From Martinezella tropici (GTDB lineage: Bacteria > Pseudomonadota > Alphaproteobacteria > Rhizobiales > Rhizobiaceae), in contig NZ_VNIP01000013.1 in the NCBI RefSeq assembly GCF_008370325.1, positions 62,001 through 126,000 of the forward strand: a DNA stretch of 64,000 nucleotides. The letters run 5' to 3'. Under the pieces are notes generated by a model. The model was not told where the DNA came from, did no database searches, and saw only the letters and a list, made by a program, of their open reading frames with translations. Shown here piece after piece: positions 1 through 8,461 of the stretch. Within the stretch, counting starts at the first letter, position 1. Each line of letters starts with the position of its first letter. Both the position numbers and the translations under genes were made by a program.

Positions 1-302
1 TCTCCAGTCCTGGTCGGTGTGAAAATCCCGGTGGTATCAGTGCGCACGTAAGCCCATTCCGGCGACATCTCCACAAGCTCCTGGATTGTGGTTTGCATCT
101 CAAAGCGGATGAGCTGGAAAGTGCCTTCGTAGTTCGCCCGAACGGCGTTGGTACCCACCACCGCCGGCTGCATAAACGGCAACATCACCGGATCTTCAGA
201 ATAGAGCGGAAGTATCGCGTCGATGTTGGCGTCGTTCAGCGCCTGGAAATATGCAAGGATAGTGGTCTTGATAGCACCGCGCTTTGAGCTGTTCTCGGTC
301 AT
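1..302 (-). CDS. NTF2-like (SnoaL/DUF4440-type) protein, C-terminus outside window
   Basis: This reading frame is open from an ATG at 302 down to the window edge, giving about 100 N-terminal residues. The start reads MTENSSKRGAIKTTILAYF and is followed by a 'LNDANIDAILPLYSEDPVMLPF' style segment and then 'GTNAVRANYEG'. That order is typical of the NTF2-like fold seen in SnoaL/DUF4440 proteins: a helix, 'ND.d.Da...ly..D', then 'G...ir..y'. Such proteins are small cytoplasmic steroid-isomerase-like enzymes or ligand binders, and no specific substrate can be read here. It is the most downstream visible gene of a minus-strand group with an MDR oxidoreductase and SDR enzymes, so a role in handling a small organic compound is plausible. 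Confidence 0.7.
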   Translation of the reverse strand, partial: MTENSSKRGAIKTTILAYFQALNDANIDAILPLYSEDPVMLPFMQPAVVGTNAVRANYEGTFQLIRFEMQTTIQELVEMSPEWAYVRTDTTGIFTPTRTG

Positions 303-501
303 TATAATGCCTTTCTGTTATTTGCGAACCGGTATCGTCCGCGGGAGGGTGTAAGTGCCGTCAATCAGCGTCGAACAGGAATGCTCACAATCGACTTCGA
401 TGGGTAGTAATTCCGTGGGTTGGGGAAAACTGTGCCAGCCAATATCGTGGGAGGTTGGGTTTGACCCGCTCCCCGTTTTGATAGGCGAAACAGCCTGCCC
501 A

Positions 502-1542
502 TCAGAACGTGATTACGATCTTGCCAACGTGTTGTGCGCGTGCCTGATATTCAAAGGCTTTTCGCACGTCCTCAAAACGAAACACCTCGGTGATCTTCGG
601 AGAGAGCTGGCCACCTTCCAGCCCCTGGTAGATATATTGCTTGGCCTTTTCCATTCGCTCGGAGGTTGCCCACAACTCCATCATTGTGTAAGCCCTGAGG
701 GCTAGACCCTTTCCCCACCCGGCCTGCGGGAACGTGCTGGGTTGTTCCGAGAGAGATCCGAACAGGAAAATGGTCGCGTCACGGGCCGCTGCTTCCGCCA
801 GTTTTTCCAGATCGGGTCCACCCACCGGATCCAGGATCAAGCGCGCCCCCTCTCCTGAGGTGATCTCCTTCACACGTGCCGGGAGATCCTCCTCGTCCGA
901 GGCGATCACGTGGTCTGCGCCTAGAGCCAGCAGGTCGTCCCGCTTGGCCGACGTCCGTGTCGCCGCGATTACGGTGGCGCCCTCGGCCTTTGCGATCTGG
1001 ATGGCCGCAACACCAACGCTGCTCGACGATGCGCGGATGATGACATAGTCGCCGGGGCGCACGTTGCCGAACAAGATGAGTGCGCCGTATGCGGTGAGAT
1101 GGCTGGTCCAGACCGCGGCAGCTTGGGTCGGGGACAGGTTAGGCGGTGCCTCCGTCAGTGCGTGGACAGGAAGTATCGCCTGTTCCGAAAGCACGCCGTA
1201 GTCATTCATGGAAAACCCGGGTATCGAAGACAGCCGCCGTCCGATCAAGCTTGGATCCACCCCTTCGCCCACCGCGGTCACAATCCCTACTGCCTCGTAT
1301 CCAAGCTTCGAGGGCAGGCGCGGCTGCTCCACGTAGGTCCCCCTCACAAAGGCGCCTTCGGAATGGTTCAGCCCCACCGCCTCGACCCGCAGGCGGACTT
1401 CGCCATGTCTTGGCTCCGCCAGAGCCTGCTCCTCGATCTGCAGAACCTCGGGTCCGCCTAAGGCATGAAAGACAACCGTTCTCGTGAGGGCGCCCGCGGG
1501 GCTGGTCCCAAGATGGTTTGTCTGGCTGTGATGCTGGTTCAT
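502..1542 (-). CDS. MDR-family zinc-free NAD(P)H:quinone oxidoreductase / alkene reductase
   Basis: A medium-chain dehydrogenase/reductase of about 346 residues. The N-terminal GroES-like catalytic domain carries 'VGLNHSEGAFVRG' and 'LGYEAVGIVTAVG'. It is followed by a Rossmann domain with 'SSSSVGVAAIQIAKAEGATVIAATRT', the NADPH-binding turn of quinone-oxidoreductase-like MDR enzymes. The cysteine-rich structural zinc loop is absent, so a zinc-free reductase acting on quinones or activated double bonds is most likely. An ATG at 1572 is also in frame, but the ATG at 1542 has GGAG about 7 nt upstream and the alternative has none. It lies 3' of a LysR gene on the same strand. The substrate cannot be inferred. 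Confidence 0.85.
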   Translation of the reverse strand: MNQHHSQTNHLGTSPAGALTRTVVFHALGGPEVLQIEEQALAEPRHGEVRLRVEAVGLNHSEGAFVRGTYVEQPRLPSKLGYEAVGIVTAVGEGVDPSLIGRRLSSIPGFSMNDYGVLSEQAILPVHALTEAPPNLSPTQAAAVWTSHLTAYGALILFGNVRPGDYVIIRASSSSVGVAAIQIAKAEGATVIAATRTSAKRDDLLALGADHVIASDEEDLPARVKEITSGEGARLILDPVGGPDLEKLAEAAARDATIFLFGSLSEQPSTFPQAGWGKGLALRAYTMMELWATSERMEKAKQYIYQGLEGGQLSPKITEVFRFEDVRKAFEYQARAQHVGKIVITF

Positions 1543-1726
1543 GACACGCTCCGTTATTGGCTGCTCAGCCATTAAGATGCGCGTTCGACGGTGAGCAAAC
1601 TAGCCGACGCTCGCTTGCGTCAGTTTCAACTGCGTCTTGAAATTGAACTCAAAGTCCGCTGGGGAACAACAGTAGCCCCCAACGATATAACGAGAAATCG
1701 AGGCTGCTTGGATCTGCCGAGCCTAT

Positions 1727-1740
1727 CCCTATGCATAGGG
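1727..1740. promoter_or_regulatory. 14-bp perfect palindrome, candidate operator
   Basis: CCCTATGCATAGGG is a perfect 14-bp palindrome in the 296-bp gap between the LysR gene (1869-2798) and the MDR oxidoreductase. It lies about 185 bp upstream of the reductase start, within reach of a promoter. Nothing else recognisable was seen in this gap. Binding by the neighbouring LysR protein is inference. Confidence 0.35.
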
Positions 1741-1868
1741 CGACCCAAGGCAGGACATGGTGTTTTACATCTTGATGTGCGGCTATGCCCATGCGAGCGG
1801 ACGGCACCTTTACCCCAATATGGTCGGTGTAGTGCGTCATCATATTACGGGAACGGGGGAGGAGGCGT

Positions 1869-2798
1869 CTAACCGAGGCTACCTGCGAAGATCTCGGCCA
1901 AGCGTTCGCGCTTGAAATGCTGGAACACATGTTCGACGAAGGCGGATATTTTCGCTGGTCGAAGAGCGCGCCCGGAGTGGTAGAGGCTGATGGTGCCCGC
2001 GTCGACATACCATCGCGGCAATAATCGGATCAGCTCGCCGCTTTGCAGGTGACGCGCAACATCTGGAACGGCCACCAGCGCCACGCCCATTCCCAACAGC
2101 GCCGCCCGCACCATTGAGGCAGGATCGTTGAACACCGTGACCGGGTTCATTCGCGCCATAGCTTCGTCACCCTGGCTGTTGCGCATCATCCAGTTCCTTA
2201 TCCGTCCGTGGGTTTCGGAGCGCATGAGAATCCCGTTGAGAGCGGACAGATCGTCTGGCGCCACAGGTGGCGTTCGCCCCGCCATGTACGATGGCGAAGC
2301 CACGGCGATGATATGTAGCGGCGCAAGTGCTCGCGCAGTGACACCCGGCGAAAGTTCGAAGCCGCCGCCGATAGCGAGATCGAATCCCTCGCCAACCAAA
2401 TCAATTTGGCGGTTCGTAAAGCTCCAGTCGATCCTGACGGCGGGATAAAGCTCCGTAAATTCTGGGAGCAAGGGCAAAATGTAGTCCATCCCGAACGTGG
2501 TAGGCAGGCTGACTTTCAGTACGCCGGAAGGCTCCTGTCCGCCTGCGGTCGCGTCGGCGACTGCGGTCCTCAACTCTTCCAGCTTGTCTCCGATGCCCGC
2601 GAGCAGGCGCTCGCCATCCTCTGTCAGCGTAAGTTTCCGAGTGGATCGCTGAAACAGTCGCACGCCGAGGTTCTGTTCGAGTACGGCTACGTTGCGGCTC
2701 ACCGCAGCAGCGGTGACCGACATCCGGCATCCGGCGGCCGAGAAACTTCCTTCCTCGGCGCTCCGCACAAACGACTCGAGGTTTTGCAGCGTTTCCAT
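1869..2798 (-). CDS. LysR-family transcriptional regulator
   Basis: This 309-residue protein has the family's standard length and layout. A winged HTH occupies about residues 1-60 ('LESFVRSAEEGSFSAAG', 'SRNVAVLEQNLGVRLFQRSTR'). The periplasmic-binding-protein-like effector domain spans about 90-295 ('LPLLPEFTELYPAVRIDW', 'GFDLAIGGG', 'GMGVALVAVPDVA'). It belongs to the broad branch that often controls adjacent oxidoreductases. It is on the same strand as, and upstream of, the MDR reductase, with a 296-bp gap holding a palindrome. Likely target: the reductase and/or itself. The effector is unknown. Confidence 0.92.
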   Translation of the reverse strand: METLQNLESFVRSAEEGSFSAAGCRMSVTAAAVSRNVAVLEQNLGVRLFQRSTRKLTLTEDGERLLAGIGDKLEELRTAVADATAGGQEPSGVLKVSLPTTFGMDYILPLLPEFTELYPAVRIDWSFTNRQIDLVGEGFDLAIGGGFELSPGVTARALAPLHIIAVASPSYMAGRTPPVAPDDLSALNGILMRSETHGRIRNWMMRNSQGDEAMARMNPVTVFNDPASMVRAALLGMGVALVAVPDVARHLQSGELIRLLPRWYVDAGTISLYHSGRALRPAKISAFVEHVFQHFKRERLAEIFAGSLG

Positions 2799-3362
2799 CA
2801 GATATCTTCAAGAAATTAGAACTTGTTACGACGACTACCGCCCAACCAGATGCAGCGTAAGGGGCAAAATGGATGTCATGGTTTCGAGGAGCACGCCATG
2901 TCGTAGACTGCACGCTGCGCCAGCGAAACACGAGCGCCTTGGCGCAAGACCACATCTCCCGTGAACTCCTCTCGCTCGCAGCCCCGCCCATATGAGGAGG
3001 TTATTAGGTTTCGTTGACGGCAACTGGCACCCACCACCAAAATGGAACCCAAGAAAATACAGACAAACAGCGGCAGCTCAAGCGAACGCAGACCTGCGCG
3101 CAAGATCTGTTCCAGGGTCAGCACTGCAAAGCCTGCGTCGTTGCTTGCACCCGCGTCACGTCGCCGGCGCGACGAGGCGGCATCGGTTGACCCCGTCCCG
3201 GCCAACCATGAACATGCCGGCTGGTCGGGATGCACAGCGGCCGCCATCAGGGCTCGGGGAGGCAAGGGTGAAACTCCACGTTTATGTTGCCTCTGATTGC
3301 CTTTGACCAGGGCAGATCTTGTTCGCATCATTTATGATTTCCATGGCTTGCGCTGGACCTAA
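2799..3362. other. 564-bp gap without a recognisable gene
   Basis: This is the gap between the second SDR gene's 3' end and the LysR start. The minus strand stays open over 2876-3331 and contains one hydrophobic stretch ('LPLFVCIFLGSILVVGA'), but the rest has the Arg/Ser-rich composition of non-coding frames, there is no ribosome-binding site, and no family is recognised. It may be a decayed membrane-protein gene. Confidence 0.3.
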
Positions 3363-4136
3363 CTAGAACTGCCAGTCAACCAGCGTCTCGCCGCCGGAGA
3401 CCTCAAGCACAGTGCCGGTGACGTAGGGATTGGTCATCAGGAACACGGCTGCATGGCCGACGTCGGCCGGATAACCGATCCGGCGCGCCGGGAAATTGGT
3501 TCGCACCTTCTCACGGACGTCCGCAGCATCTGTTGGAGACAAGAAGTTCCATAGGTCGGTATCGATGAACCCAGGCCGAATGGCGTTCACCCTGATGGGT
3601 CCGAGTTCGAGTGCCAGCGAGCGCGCCAGCGCCTCCACGGCGGCAAAAGTCGAGGTGACGGCTGTCATGCCGATCTTCGGGCGTGCTGCGATCCCTCCTG
3701 TCAGCAAGGTGATGGACCCATTGGAGGAAAGTTTTGGGGCCGCATAGCGTGCACATGCCCAGGAGCCAAGAAACTTACTCTCTGCATAGCTTCGCACGCC
3801 TCGCATGTCTTCGTCCATGAATGCACCCCAGCTGCCATCGGTCGGACCCGCGGCGACGAGCAAATGATCCAGACTGCCGATAGCGTTGAAGGCGGCCCGA
3901 ACGGTGTCTTCGTCACTGATATCGAGCACTAGCTGCTCGAAGGGCGCCAGCTCCGGATGGTCTGCTACAGAGGCCGAGCGCCGGCTGGCGACTGTTACAC
4001 TCGCTCCCGCCGCGTGAGCAGCCAGAGCCATGCCTAGCCCTATTCCTGTTTTCCCGCCGACGACGATCACGCGTTTTCCGGTGAGATCATAGGAAGGTGA
4101 ATGTGGATGCTTCAATTCGTTCTGTGATGTGGTCAT
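3363..4136 (-). CDS. SDR-fold protein lacking the YxxxK catalytic pair
   Basis: A 257-residue short-chain dehydrogenase/reductase homologue. The Rossmann nucleotide-binding turn is present ('VIVVGGKTGIGLGMAL'), as is the C-terminal 'RVNAIRPGFIDTDLW' segment. Where classical SDRs have YxxxK before 'AAVEALARSLA', this protein reads 'AVTSTFAAVEAL', so both catalytic Tyr and Lys are missing. A recognised SDR subgroup shows the same replacement. It may therefore use another mechanism or be non-catalytic. The start at 4136 is chosen over the longer in-frame ATG at 4202 because AGGA lies about 8 nt upstream and it avoids overlapping the preceding gene, leaving a 34-bp gap. Probably co-transcribed with the SDR at 4171-4965. 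Confidence 0.82.
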   Translation of the reverse strand: MTTSQNELKHPHSPSYDLTGKRVIVVGGKTGIGLGMALAAHAAGASVTVASRRSASVADHPELAPFEQLVLDISDEDTVRAAFNAIGSLDHLLVAAGPTDGSWGAFMDEDMRGVRSYAESKFLGSWACARYAAPKLSSNGSITLLTGGIAARPKIGMTAVTSTFAAVEALARSLALELGPIRVNAIRPGFIDTDLWNFLSPTDAADVREKVRTNFPARRIGYPADVGHAAVFLMTNPYVTGTVLEVSGGETLVDWQF

Positions 4137-4170
4137 GATAATTTTCCTAAGAGCTACGGTTCTGGACGGA

Positions 4171-4965
4171 TCAGGCGATCTGCCTGAGCACGCCGCCGTC
4201 AACGCGCAGCGCAGCCCCGGTCGTGCCAGATGCTTGCTCCGAGCATAGGTAAACGACCATGTTGGCGACCTCTTCCGTCGTCGTGAACCGTTGCAGCAGC
4301 GAGGTTGGCCGCATATTCTTCACGAAGTTCAACTCGGCCTGCTCTTGCGTAATGCCTTCGGAGGCGGCCGTTGCTTTCATCCAGTTCGATATGATTTCTG
4401 AACTCGTCGGGCCGGGAAGCACCGAGTTGATCGTTACGCCCGTCCCGGCAACGGTCTCGGCCAGACCTCGCGCGATCGCCAACTGCGCTGTCTTGGTCAT
4501 GGCGTAGTCGATCATATCCTTTGGAATTGCGAGTGCGGATTCGCTGCTAATGAATACGACCCGCCCCCAGCCGCGCTCCGACATCTTCGGCAAATAATGA
4601 CGTGCTGCCCGAACACCGCTCATGACGTTGAGTTGAAACAGGCTCAGCCAGTCTTCGTCTGTGAGATCGGAAAATGGTTTGGGATTGGCTGTGCCGGCGT
4701 TGTTAATTAGAATATCGGCACTGGGAGCTTGGGACGCAAGAACCGCGCTGCCTTCCTTCGTTGCCACATCCGCAACGACGCCGGTGATCTCGACGTCCTG
4801 GAAGAGCGCCTTGATCTCAGCCACCGCCGTGGCGACCCGGCCCTCGCTACGGCCGTTGATAACGACTGACGCGCCAGCGCGCGCCAAACCTTCTGCGATC
4901 GCCCGACCGATACCGGCAGTAGACCCGGTAACGACTGCGCTGCGGCCTGCAAGTGAAATGTTCAT
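4171..4965 (-). CDS. SDR-family NAD(P)-dependent oxidoreductase
   Basis: A classical short-chain dehydrogenase of 264 residues. The cofactor-binding motif is TGSTAGIG near residue 14, NNAG is at about residue 90, the active-site serine lies in 'FISSES' and the catalytic Tyr/Lys in YAMTK. The C-terminus has the usual 'ASGTTGAALRVDGG'. It should catalyse NAD(P)-linked oxidation or reduction of an alcohol/ketone or 3-oxoacyl compound. The substrate is not predictable. It lies 34 bp upstream of the catalytically atypical SDR at 3363-4136 and about 150 bp downstream of a LysR gene on the same strand, suggesting a small LysR-controlled unit. Confidence 0.9.
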   Translation of the reverse strand: MNISLAGRSAVVTGSTAGIGRAIAEGLARAGASVVINGRSEGRVATAVAEIKALFQDVEITGVVADVATKEGSAVLASQAPSADILINNAGTANPKPFSDLTDEDWLSLFQLNVMSGVRAARHYLPKMSERGWGRVVFISSESALAIPKDMIDYAMTKTAQLAIARGLAETVAGTGVTINSVLPGPTSSEIISNWMKATAASEGITQEQAELNFVKNMRPTSLLQRFTTTEEVANMVVYLCSEQASGTTGAALRVDGGVLRQIA

Positions 4966-5118
4966 GATCGTTCTTTCTGATTGCGACGATCATTCTTCAT
5001 AGCGCATGCCAAAAATAGCGATAACAAACCAAACCGGCATGATATTCATACTCAGATGGAATAAATGGCGACTACCCCGAAGGCAACCATCATCCGGCCT
5101 CACCGGGCGTTCGATAAA

Positions 5119-6009
5119 TTAGAACTGCCCTTCTAGCGAGGCGGCCAAGAAGTCCGTCACGCGTCGGACCCGCGCGGAAACCAACCGACGTTTGGGCCAG
5201 ATAAAGCTGACGTCTCTGGTGGCGTGGACATAATCTTTGAGGATTGTCACCACGTCAGGATGCGAAAGCTCGTCGACAAGGGACGCCTTTGTGAACATGC
5301 CAATTCCCACGCCGGCAAGCACACCCGCACGGATCGCCTCCACGCTGTTGGAGGTGAGGTTACCGCGCACAGCCACGCTAAAATGACCTTTTTGGCCGAC
5401 GAACGGCCAATTCGCTGCCTCCTCGAAGCCGCCGTAAACGAGACAATTATGACGTGCAAGCTCGGCGGGCTCCAAGGGGACGCCGTGCTTTTCGAAGTAT
5501 TGGCGCGAGCCTACGCACACGAGAGGAGTCTTTGCTACGCGCCTAACGACGGCATCGGGCTCCTCGACAGCTCCCACTCTTATTACCAGATCGACCCGAT
5601 CCTCGACCATGTCTCGCCGAAGATCAGATAAAACTAGGTCCACTCGGAGATTAGGATATTCGGCCAGCAAATTCGGAATGACGGGCAGAATATGAAGTCG
5701 ACCGAACGTAGTGGGTACCGCGATGCGGATCGATCCCGACATGTCGGCGCGGCTGCCCATGACTTCTCGATTGGTGTCTTCGATTTCCTCGAGCAGAGGT
5801 TTCATTCGATCGAAGTATCTTCGCCCCTGGTCCGTCAGGCTGACGTTTCGGGTGCTGCGATTAAAAAGTGCGACGCCAAGACGATTTTCCAGCGTACCGA
5901 TCGCTTTGCTCACTGCCGGCTGTGACGTGCCGGTTCTCCGGGCGGCTGCCGTGAAACCGCCCGTCTCGACGACCGCAAGGAACACTTCGAGCTCGGAAAG
6001 CCTATCCAT
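5119..6009 (-). CDS. LysR-family transcriptional regulator
   Basis: A 296-residue LysR protein. The HTH is at residues 1-60 ('LEVFLAVVETGGFTAAARR', 'SQPAVSKAIGTLENRLGVALFNRSTR'), and the effector domain follows with 'PTTFGRLHILPVIPNLLAEYPNLRVDL' type elements and 'GVLAGVGIGMFTKASL'. It is upstream of and co-directional with the two SDR genes. Upstream of it (6010-7027) is decayed DNA, so its own promoter sits beside a pseudogene. The effector is unknown. The sequence is intact and no irregularity was seen. Confidence 0.92.
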   Translation of the reverse strand: MDRLSELEVFLAVVETGGFTAAARRTGTSQPAVSKAIGTLENRLGVALFNRSTRNVSLTDQGRRYFDRMKPLLEEIEDTNREVMGSRADMSGSIRIAVPTTFGRLHILPVIPNLLAEYPNLRVDLVLSDLRRDMVEDRVDLVIRVGAVEEPDAVVRRVAKTPLVCVGSRQYFEKHGVPLEPAELARHNCLVYGGFEEAANWPFVGQKGHFSVAVRGNLTSNSVEAIRAGVLAGVGIGMFTKASLVDELSHPDVVTILKDYVHATRDVSFIWPKRRLVSARVRRVTDFLAASLEGQF

Positions 6010-6174
6010 CCTAGGACCTCGAGATATCGAAGGTCGGAAGGCCTCCTACCATTCTAGCATCTCGTTTTAAACACATGTCAGTCCTCATAGTAGCCTTTAG
6101 GATCATGCAGCGATGGTTGTGACGCTACTTGCGCGCTTGGCGCCCCCCGCACATAAGGAAAAGTTATCCCTGCA

Positions 6175-6446
6175 TCAAGGAGATCCGGCCCGGATGGCAT
6201 CGATTACCACCCGGGTCGCTGCTGGCATATGCCGCTGATGCGAGTAACTCAGGAAGAACCCGGGGAACGCTTACTCCACTCAAGCAGAAGAGGCACAAGT
6301 TTGCCTGCCCCGACCAGGTCTTTGACCGTATCCTTGATACAGAAGGCGATCCCGATACTATCAGCCGCCATTTTTAAGGCGGCACGCCTGCCATTGACGA
6401 TTACGCCAGCTGGAGGGCTGATCGAAAACCAGTGGCCTTTCTCATA
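6175..6446 (-). pseudogene. C-terminal remnant of a LysR-family regulator, frameshifted
   Basis: Reading the minus strand from about 6446 gives 'PPAGVIVNGRRAALKMAADS', then 'GIAFCIKDTVKDLVGAGKLV' and 'LLLEWSKRSPG'. A shift of frame near 6260 continues as 'FFLSYSHQRHMPAATRVVID', ending at a TGA at 6175-6177. This matches the final 85 or so residues of a LysR effector domain (G.A...... V...l..G.LV.LL..W....p.ffl.Y...R..p...r..ID). The N-terminal HTH and about 200 residues are missing. It is a dead fragment next to the intact LysR gene at 5119-6009. Confidence 0.7.
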
Positions 6447-6503
6447 GTAACAGGGTCGACGGTTCGATTCCTTTCAAGAGCGTAATTTACAACGTCAGCT
6501 TCG

Positions 6504-6744
6504 GCCGATATTGTTGAAAAAGTCGCTGTAGAAGGCTGCGGGTGCTTTCGAAATTTGGAGAGCGAACCGATCTATTGCCCGACAAGATGGTCGGGTTGCA
6601 CGTGACGTTCGAGGTTGAACTCATAAAACAGTGCCGCCTGCATCACCGTCCGATCGCGCATCATTGCCGCTTCCCCCTTGCCACACGCCGAGTGAACCAG
6701 CACTTTGGGCCGATAGCAACAGCGACTTTTTCAACAATATCGGC
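6504..6744 (-). mobile_element. Internally deleted IS1182-like element with perfect terminal inverted repeats
   Basis: Positions 6504-6529 and 6719-6744 are perfect 26-bp inverted repeats that include TTTTTCAACAATATCGG. The roughly 190 bp between them, read on the minus strand, encode the start of an IS1182-family transposase (MMRDRTVMQAALFYEFNLER). A stop comes after 'DHLVGQ', then another frame gives 'IDRF' and 'APAAFYSDFFNNIG' running into the terminal repeat. About 1.4 kb of transposase is missing. The result is a MITE-like, non-autonomous derivative. Family assignment is from recognition of the transposase N-terminus. The following 283 bp (6745-7027) hold nothing recognised. Confidence 0.65.
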
Positions 6745-7027
6745 GCCGCGATTGCGGTCGTCCAGAAGCGGCCGCTACTCAAAGCGGCGTTGTTTATCAC
6801 TGGTACCCATGACTTCGCTACAGTCGTCTTGCTCCGAGGTTATCGAAAGGACGACCGCTTGCTCACAACCGTCAACCGGATCGGTCGCCCGATTGACGAC
6901 GTCGCGCCTCAACATCAAATACTATCGAACGAGGCTGATCGTCGTCTCATATTTGAGGGCAAAGAGCGGCGTCCGTTGACGGAAGACGCGAAAATCTCGG
7001 AATTAAAGGCAAAGCAACGCCGGCCCT

Positions 7028-8326
7028 TTATCGACGGCCGTTTCGCCAATCTTCGAAGCATGCATGCGTCAAGGCAAGCGAGGCGATGACAGGCATGAGC
7101 TTGTGAAATGGCAGCGGCCGGCTGGATTGTAGCGGGATCGGTAGGGATTCCGCGATTTCACCGAGCGCCAATCTCGCCAGTATTCGGCCGAGTTGCGCCG
7201 TCATGGCGATGCCGCGGCCGTTGCAGCCGATCCCTCCGAAAAAGCCGTCACCGAAACGGTAAAGGCGTGGCAGGAAATCCGGCGTCATGATCGCCATTCC
7301 GCTCCAGACGATCTCCACGCCTGGATGGCGCGGCAGGCCGAGTTCGGATGCGAGCCGGTCGACGACGGCGCGGCCGACGCGCTCGAAGGCACCGATCGGA
7401 TTGATCGCCATGCCGCCGCTGATCAACCTGTTGTCGCGATCGAGCCGATAGGTGAAGAGGTTGGAGCGCGTATCGCCGACGGGCCGGCGATTTGGGGCGA
7501 TCCGCGCAACAGTTTCGGCATCGATCGGCTTTGTTGCCACTTGATATACCTTTAACGGCACGCCCGTTCGGCCCATGCAGGAAGCTATGCCGCTTGTGAA
7601 GGCGTTGGTGGCGAGGATGACGACATCCGTTTCGATTTCATGGCCTGCAAGGCCGACGCGCCAGGTACCGCCATGTCGCTCGACGTGCTCAACCGCACAG
7701 TTTTCGCGGATCTTGCCGCCGCGCCGCATGACCGCGCCTGCGAGCCCATAGAGATAATTCAGGGGGTGGAGGGTGCCGCCTGAGTGATCGATCAATCCTC
7801 CGGAATAGATCTCCATACCGGTCTCGTTCCGGATGGCGCCGGCATCGAGAAATTCGACTGGACGGCCAAGCTCCGTCCAGTCCTTCGCCCGTTGGCGCAG
7901 GATCGCAGCCATATCGTCGCCATAAGTGGGCTGCAGCCAACCAGTCTGCGCGGCATCGCACGAAATCTGCTCCTCCGCGATGGTCGCAAAGATCTCGTCT
8001 GCCCCTGCGCCGACGAGCGACAACAGCGCATCCGCCTGGTCGCGCGGCAGCTTCTGACGGACGGTCGCCGGATCGGCCTTGGCGAAATTGGGAACGACGA
8101 AGCCGGCATTCATGCCGCTGGCACCGGCGCCCAATCGTCCGGCTTCGAGGACGGTGACAGAGCGGCCGGCGCGGACGAGATGAAGTGCAGTGGTCAAGCC
8201 GGTGAAGCCGCCGCCGATCACGATGACGTCTGAGCGGGAAGGCAGGTCGCGGGAAAGTTCAGGGGCAGGGCCGGCTGTCAACGTCCACAGGGTCGGATTG
8301 GTGGGGCGAGCGGCACTGCTGGGCAT
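7028..8326 (-). CDS. FAD-dependent oxidoreductase of the DAO (D-amino-acid oxidase/PuuB) type
   Basis: A protein of about 432 residues. It opens with a dinucleotide-binding motif (VIVIGGGFTGLTTALHLVRAG) and 'GASGMNAGFV', typical of the glycine/D-amino-acid oxidase and gamma-glutamylputrescine oxidase group. The C-terminal 'WSGMAIMTPDFLPRL...FFGGIGCNGRGIAMTA' is the usual FAD-contacting end. It should oxidise a secondary or primary amine or amino acid with FAD in the cytoplasm. The ATG at 8326 is preferred over 8371 because the longer N-terminus is not conserved in character. It is the last gene of the minus-strand locus begun by the GntR gene, following the LivK-like binding protein, so its substrate is probably what that transporter imports. 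Confidence 0.87.
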   Translation of the reverse strand: MPSSAARPTNPTLWTLTAGPAPELSRDLPSRSDVIVIGGGFTGLTTALHLVRAGRSVTVLEAGRLGAGASGMNAGFVVPNFAKADPATVRQKLPRDQADALLSLVGAGADEIFATIAEEQISCDAAQTGWLQPTYGDDMAAILRQRAKDWTELGRPVEFLDAGAIRNETGMEIYSGGLIDHSGGTLHPLNYLYGLAGAVMRRGGKIRENCAVEHVERHGGTWRVGLAGHEIETDVVILATNAFTSGIASCMGRTGVPLKVYQVATKPIDAETVARIAPNRRPVGDTRSNLFTYRLDRDNRLISGGMAINPIGAFERVGRAVVDRLASELGLPRHPGVEIVWSGMAIMTPDFLPRLYRFGDGFFGGIGCNGRGIAMTAQLGRILARLALGEIAESLPIPLQSSRPLPFHKLMPVIASLALTHACFEDWRNGRR

Positions 8327-8408
8327 CAGCGGGGGTCTCTCAATTAAACTACGCCAGATAGCTGTCACCATAGATCAGCCGCTGAAAGGATTGCGCCAGG
8401 ATGATTTC

Positions 8409-8440
8409 AAGCGAGGCGCGCCGATGGGAGCACCTCGCTT
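8409..8440. terminator. Stem-loop with T-run between livK-like gene and FAD oxidase
   Basis: AAGCGAGG (8409-8416) pairs with CCTCGCTT (8433-8440) over a 16-nt loop. A run of T follows on the plus strand (8439-8444), so as an intrinsic terminator it points right. In the leftward mRNA that crosses it, it is a hairpin without a U-tract. There it could act as a 3' stabiliser limiting decay after the abundant binding-protein message. Role uncertain. Confidence 0.4.
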
Positions 8441-8461
8441 TTTTGTAAAGTGGAGCGCCGC

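Noticed and set aside
2876..3331. Minus-strand frame with a hydrophobic stretch
   Set aside because: No ribosome site, composition of non-coding frames and no recognised family. Recorded only as a gap with a possible decayed gene.
6631..7089. Plus-strand frame crossing the deleted IS element
   Set aside because: It includes the IS end sequence (SDFFNNIG) and continues into DNA without family similarity, overlapping the 3' end of the FAD oxidase gene.
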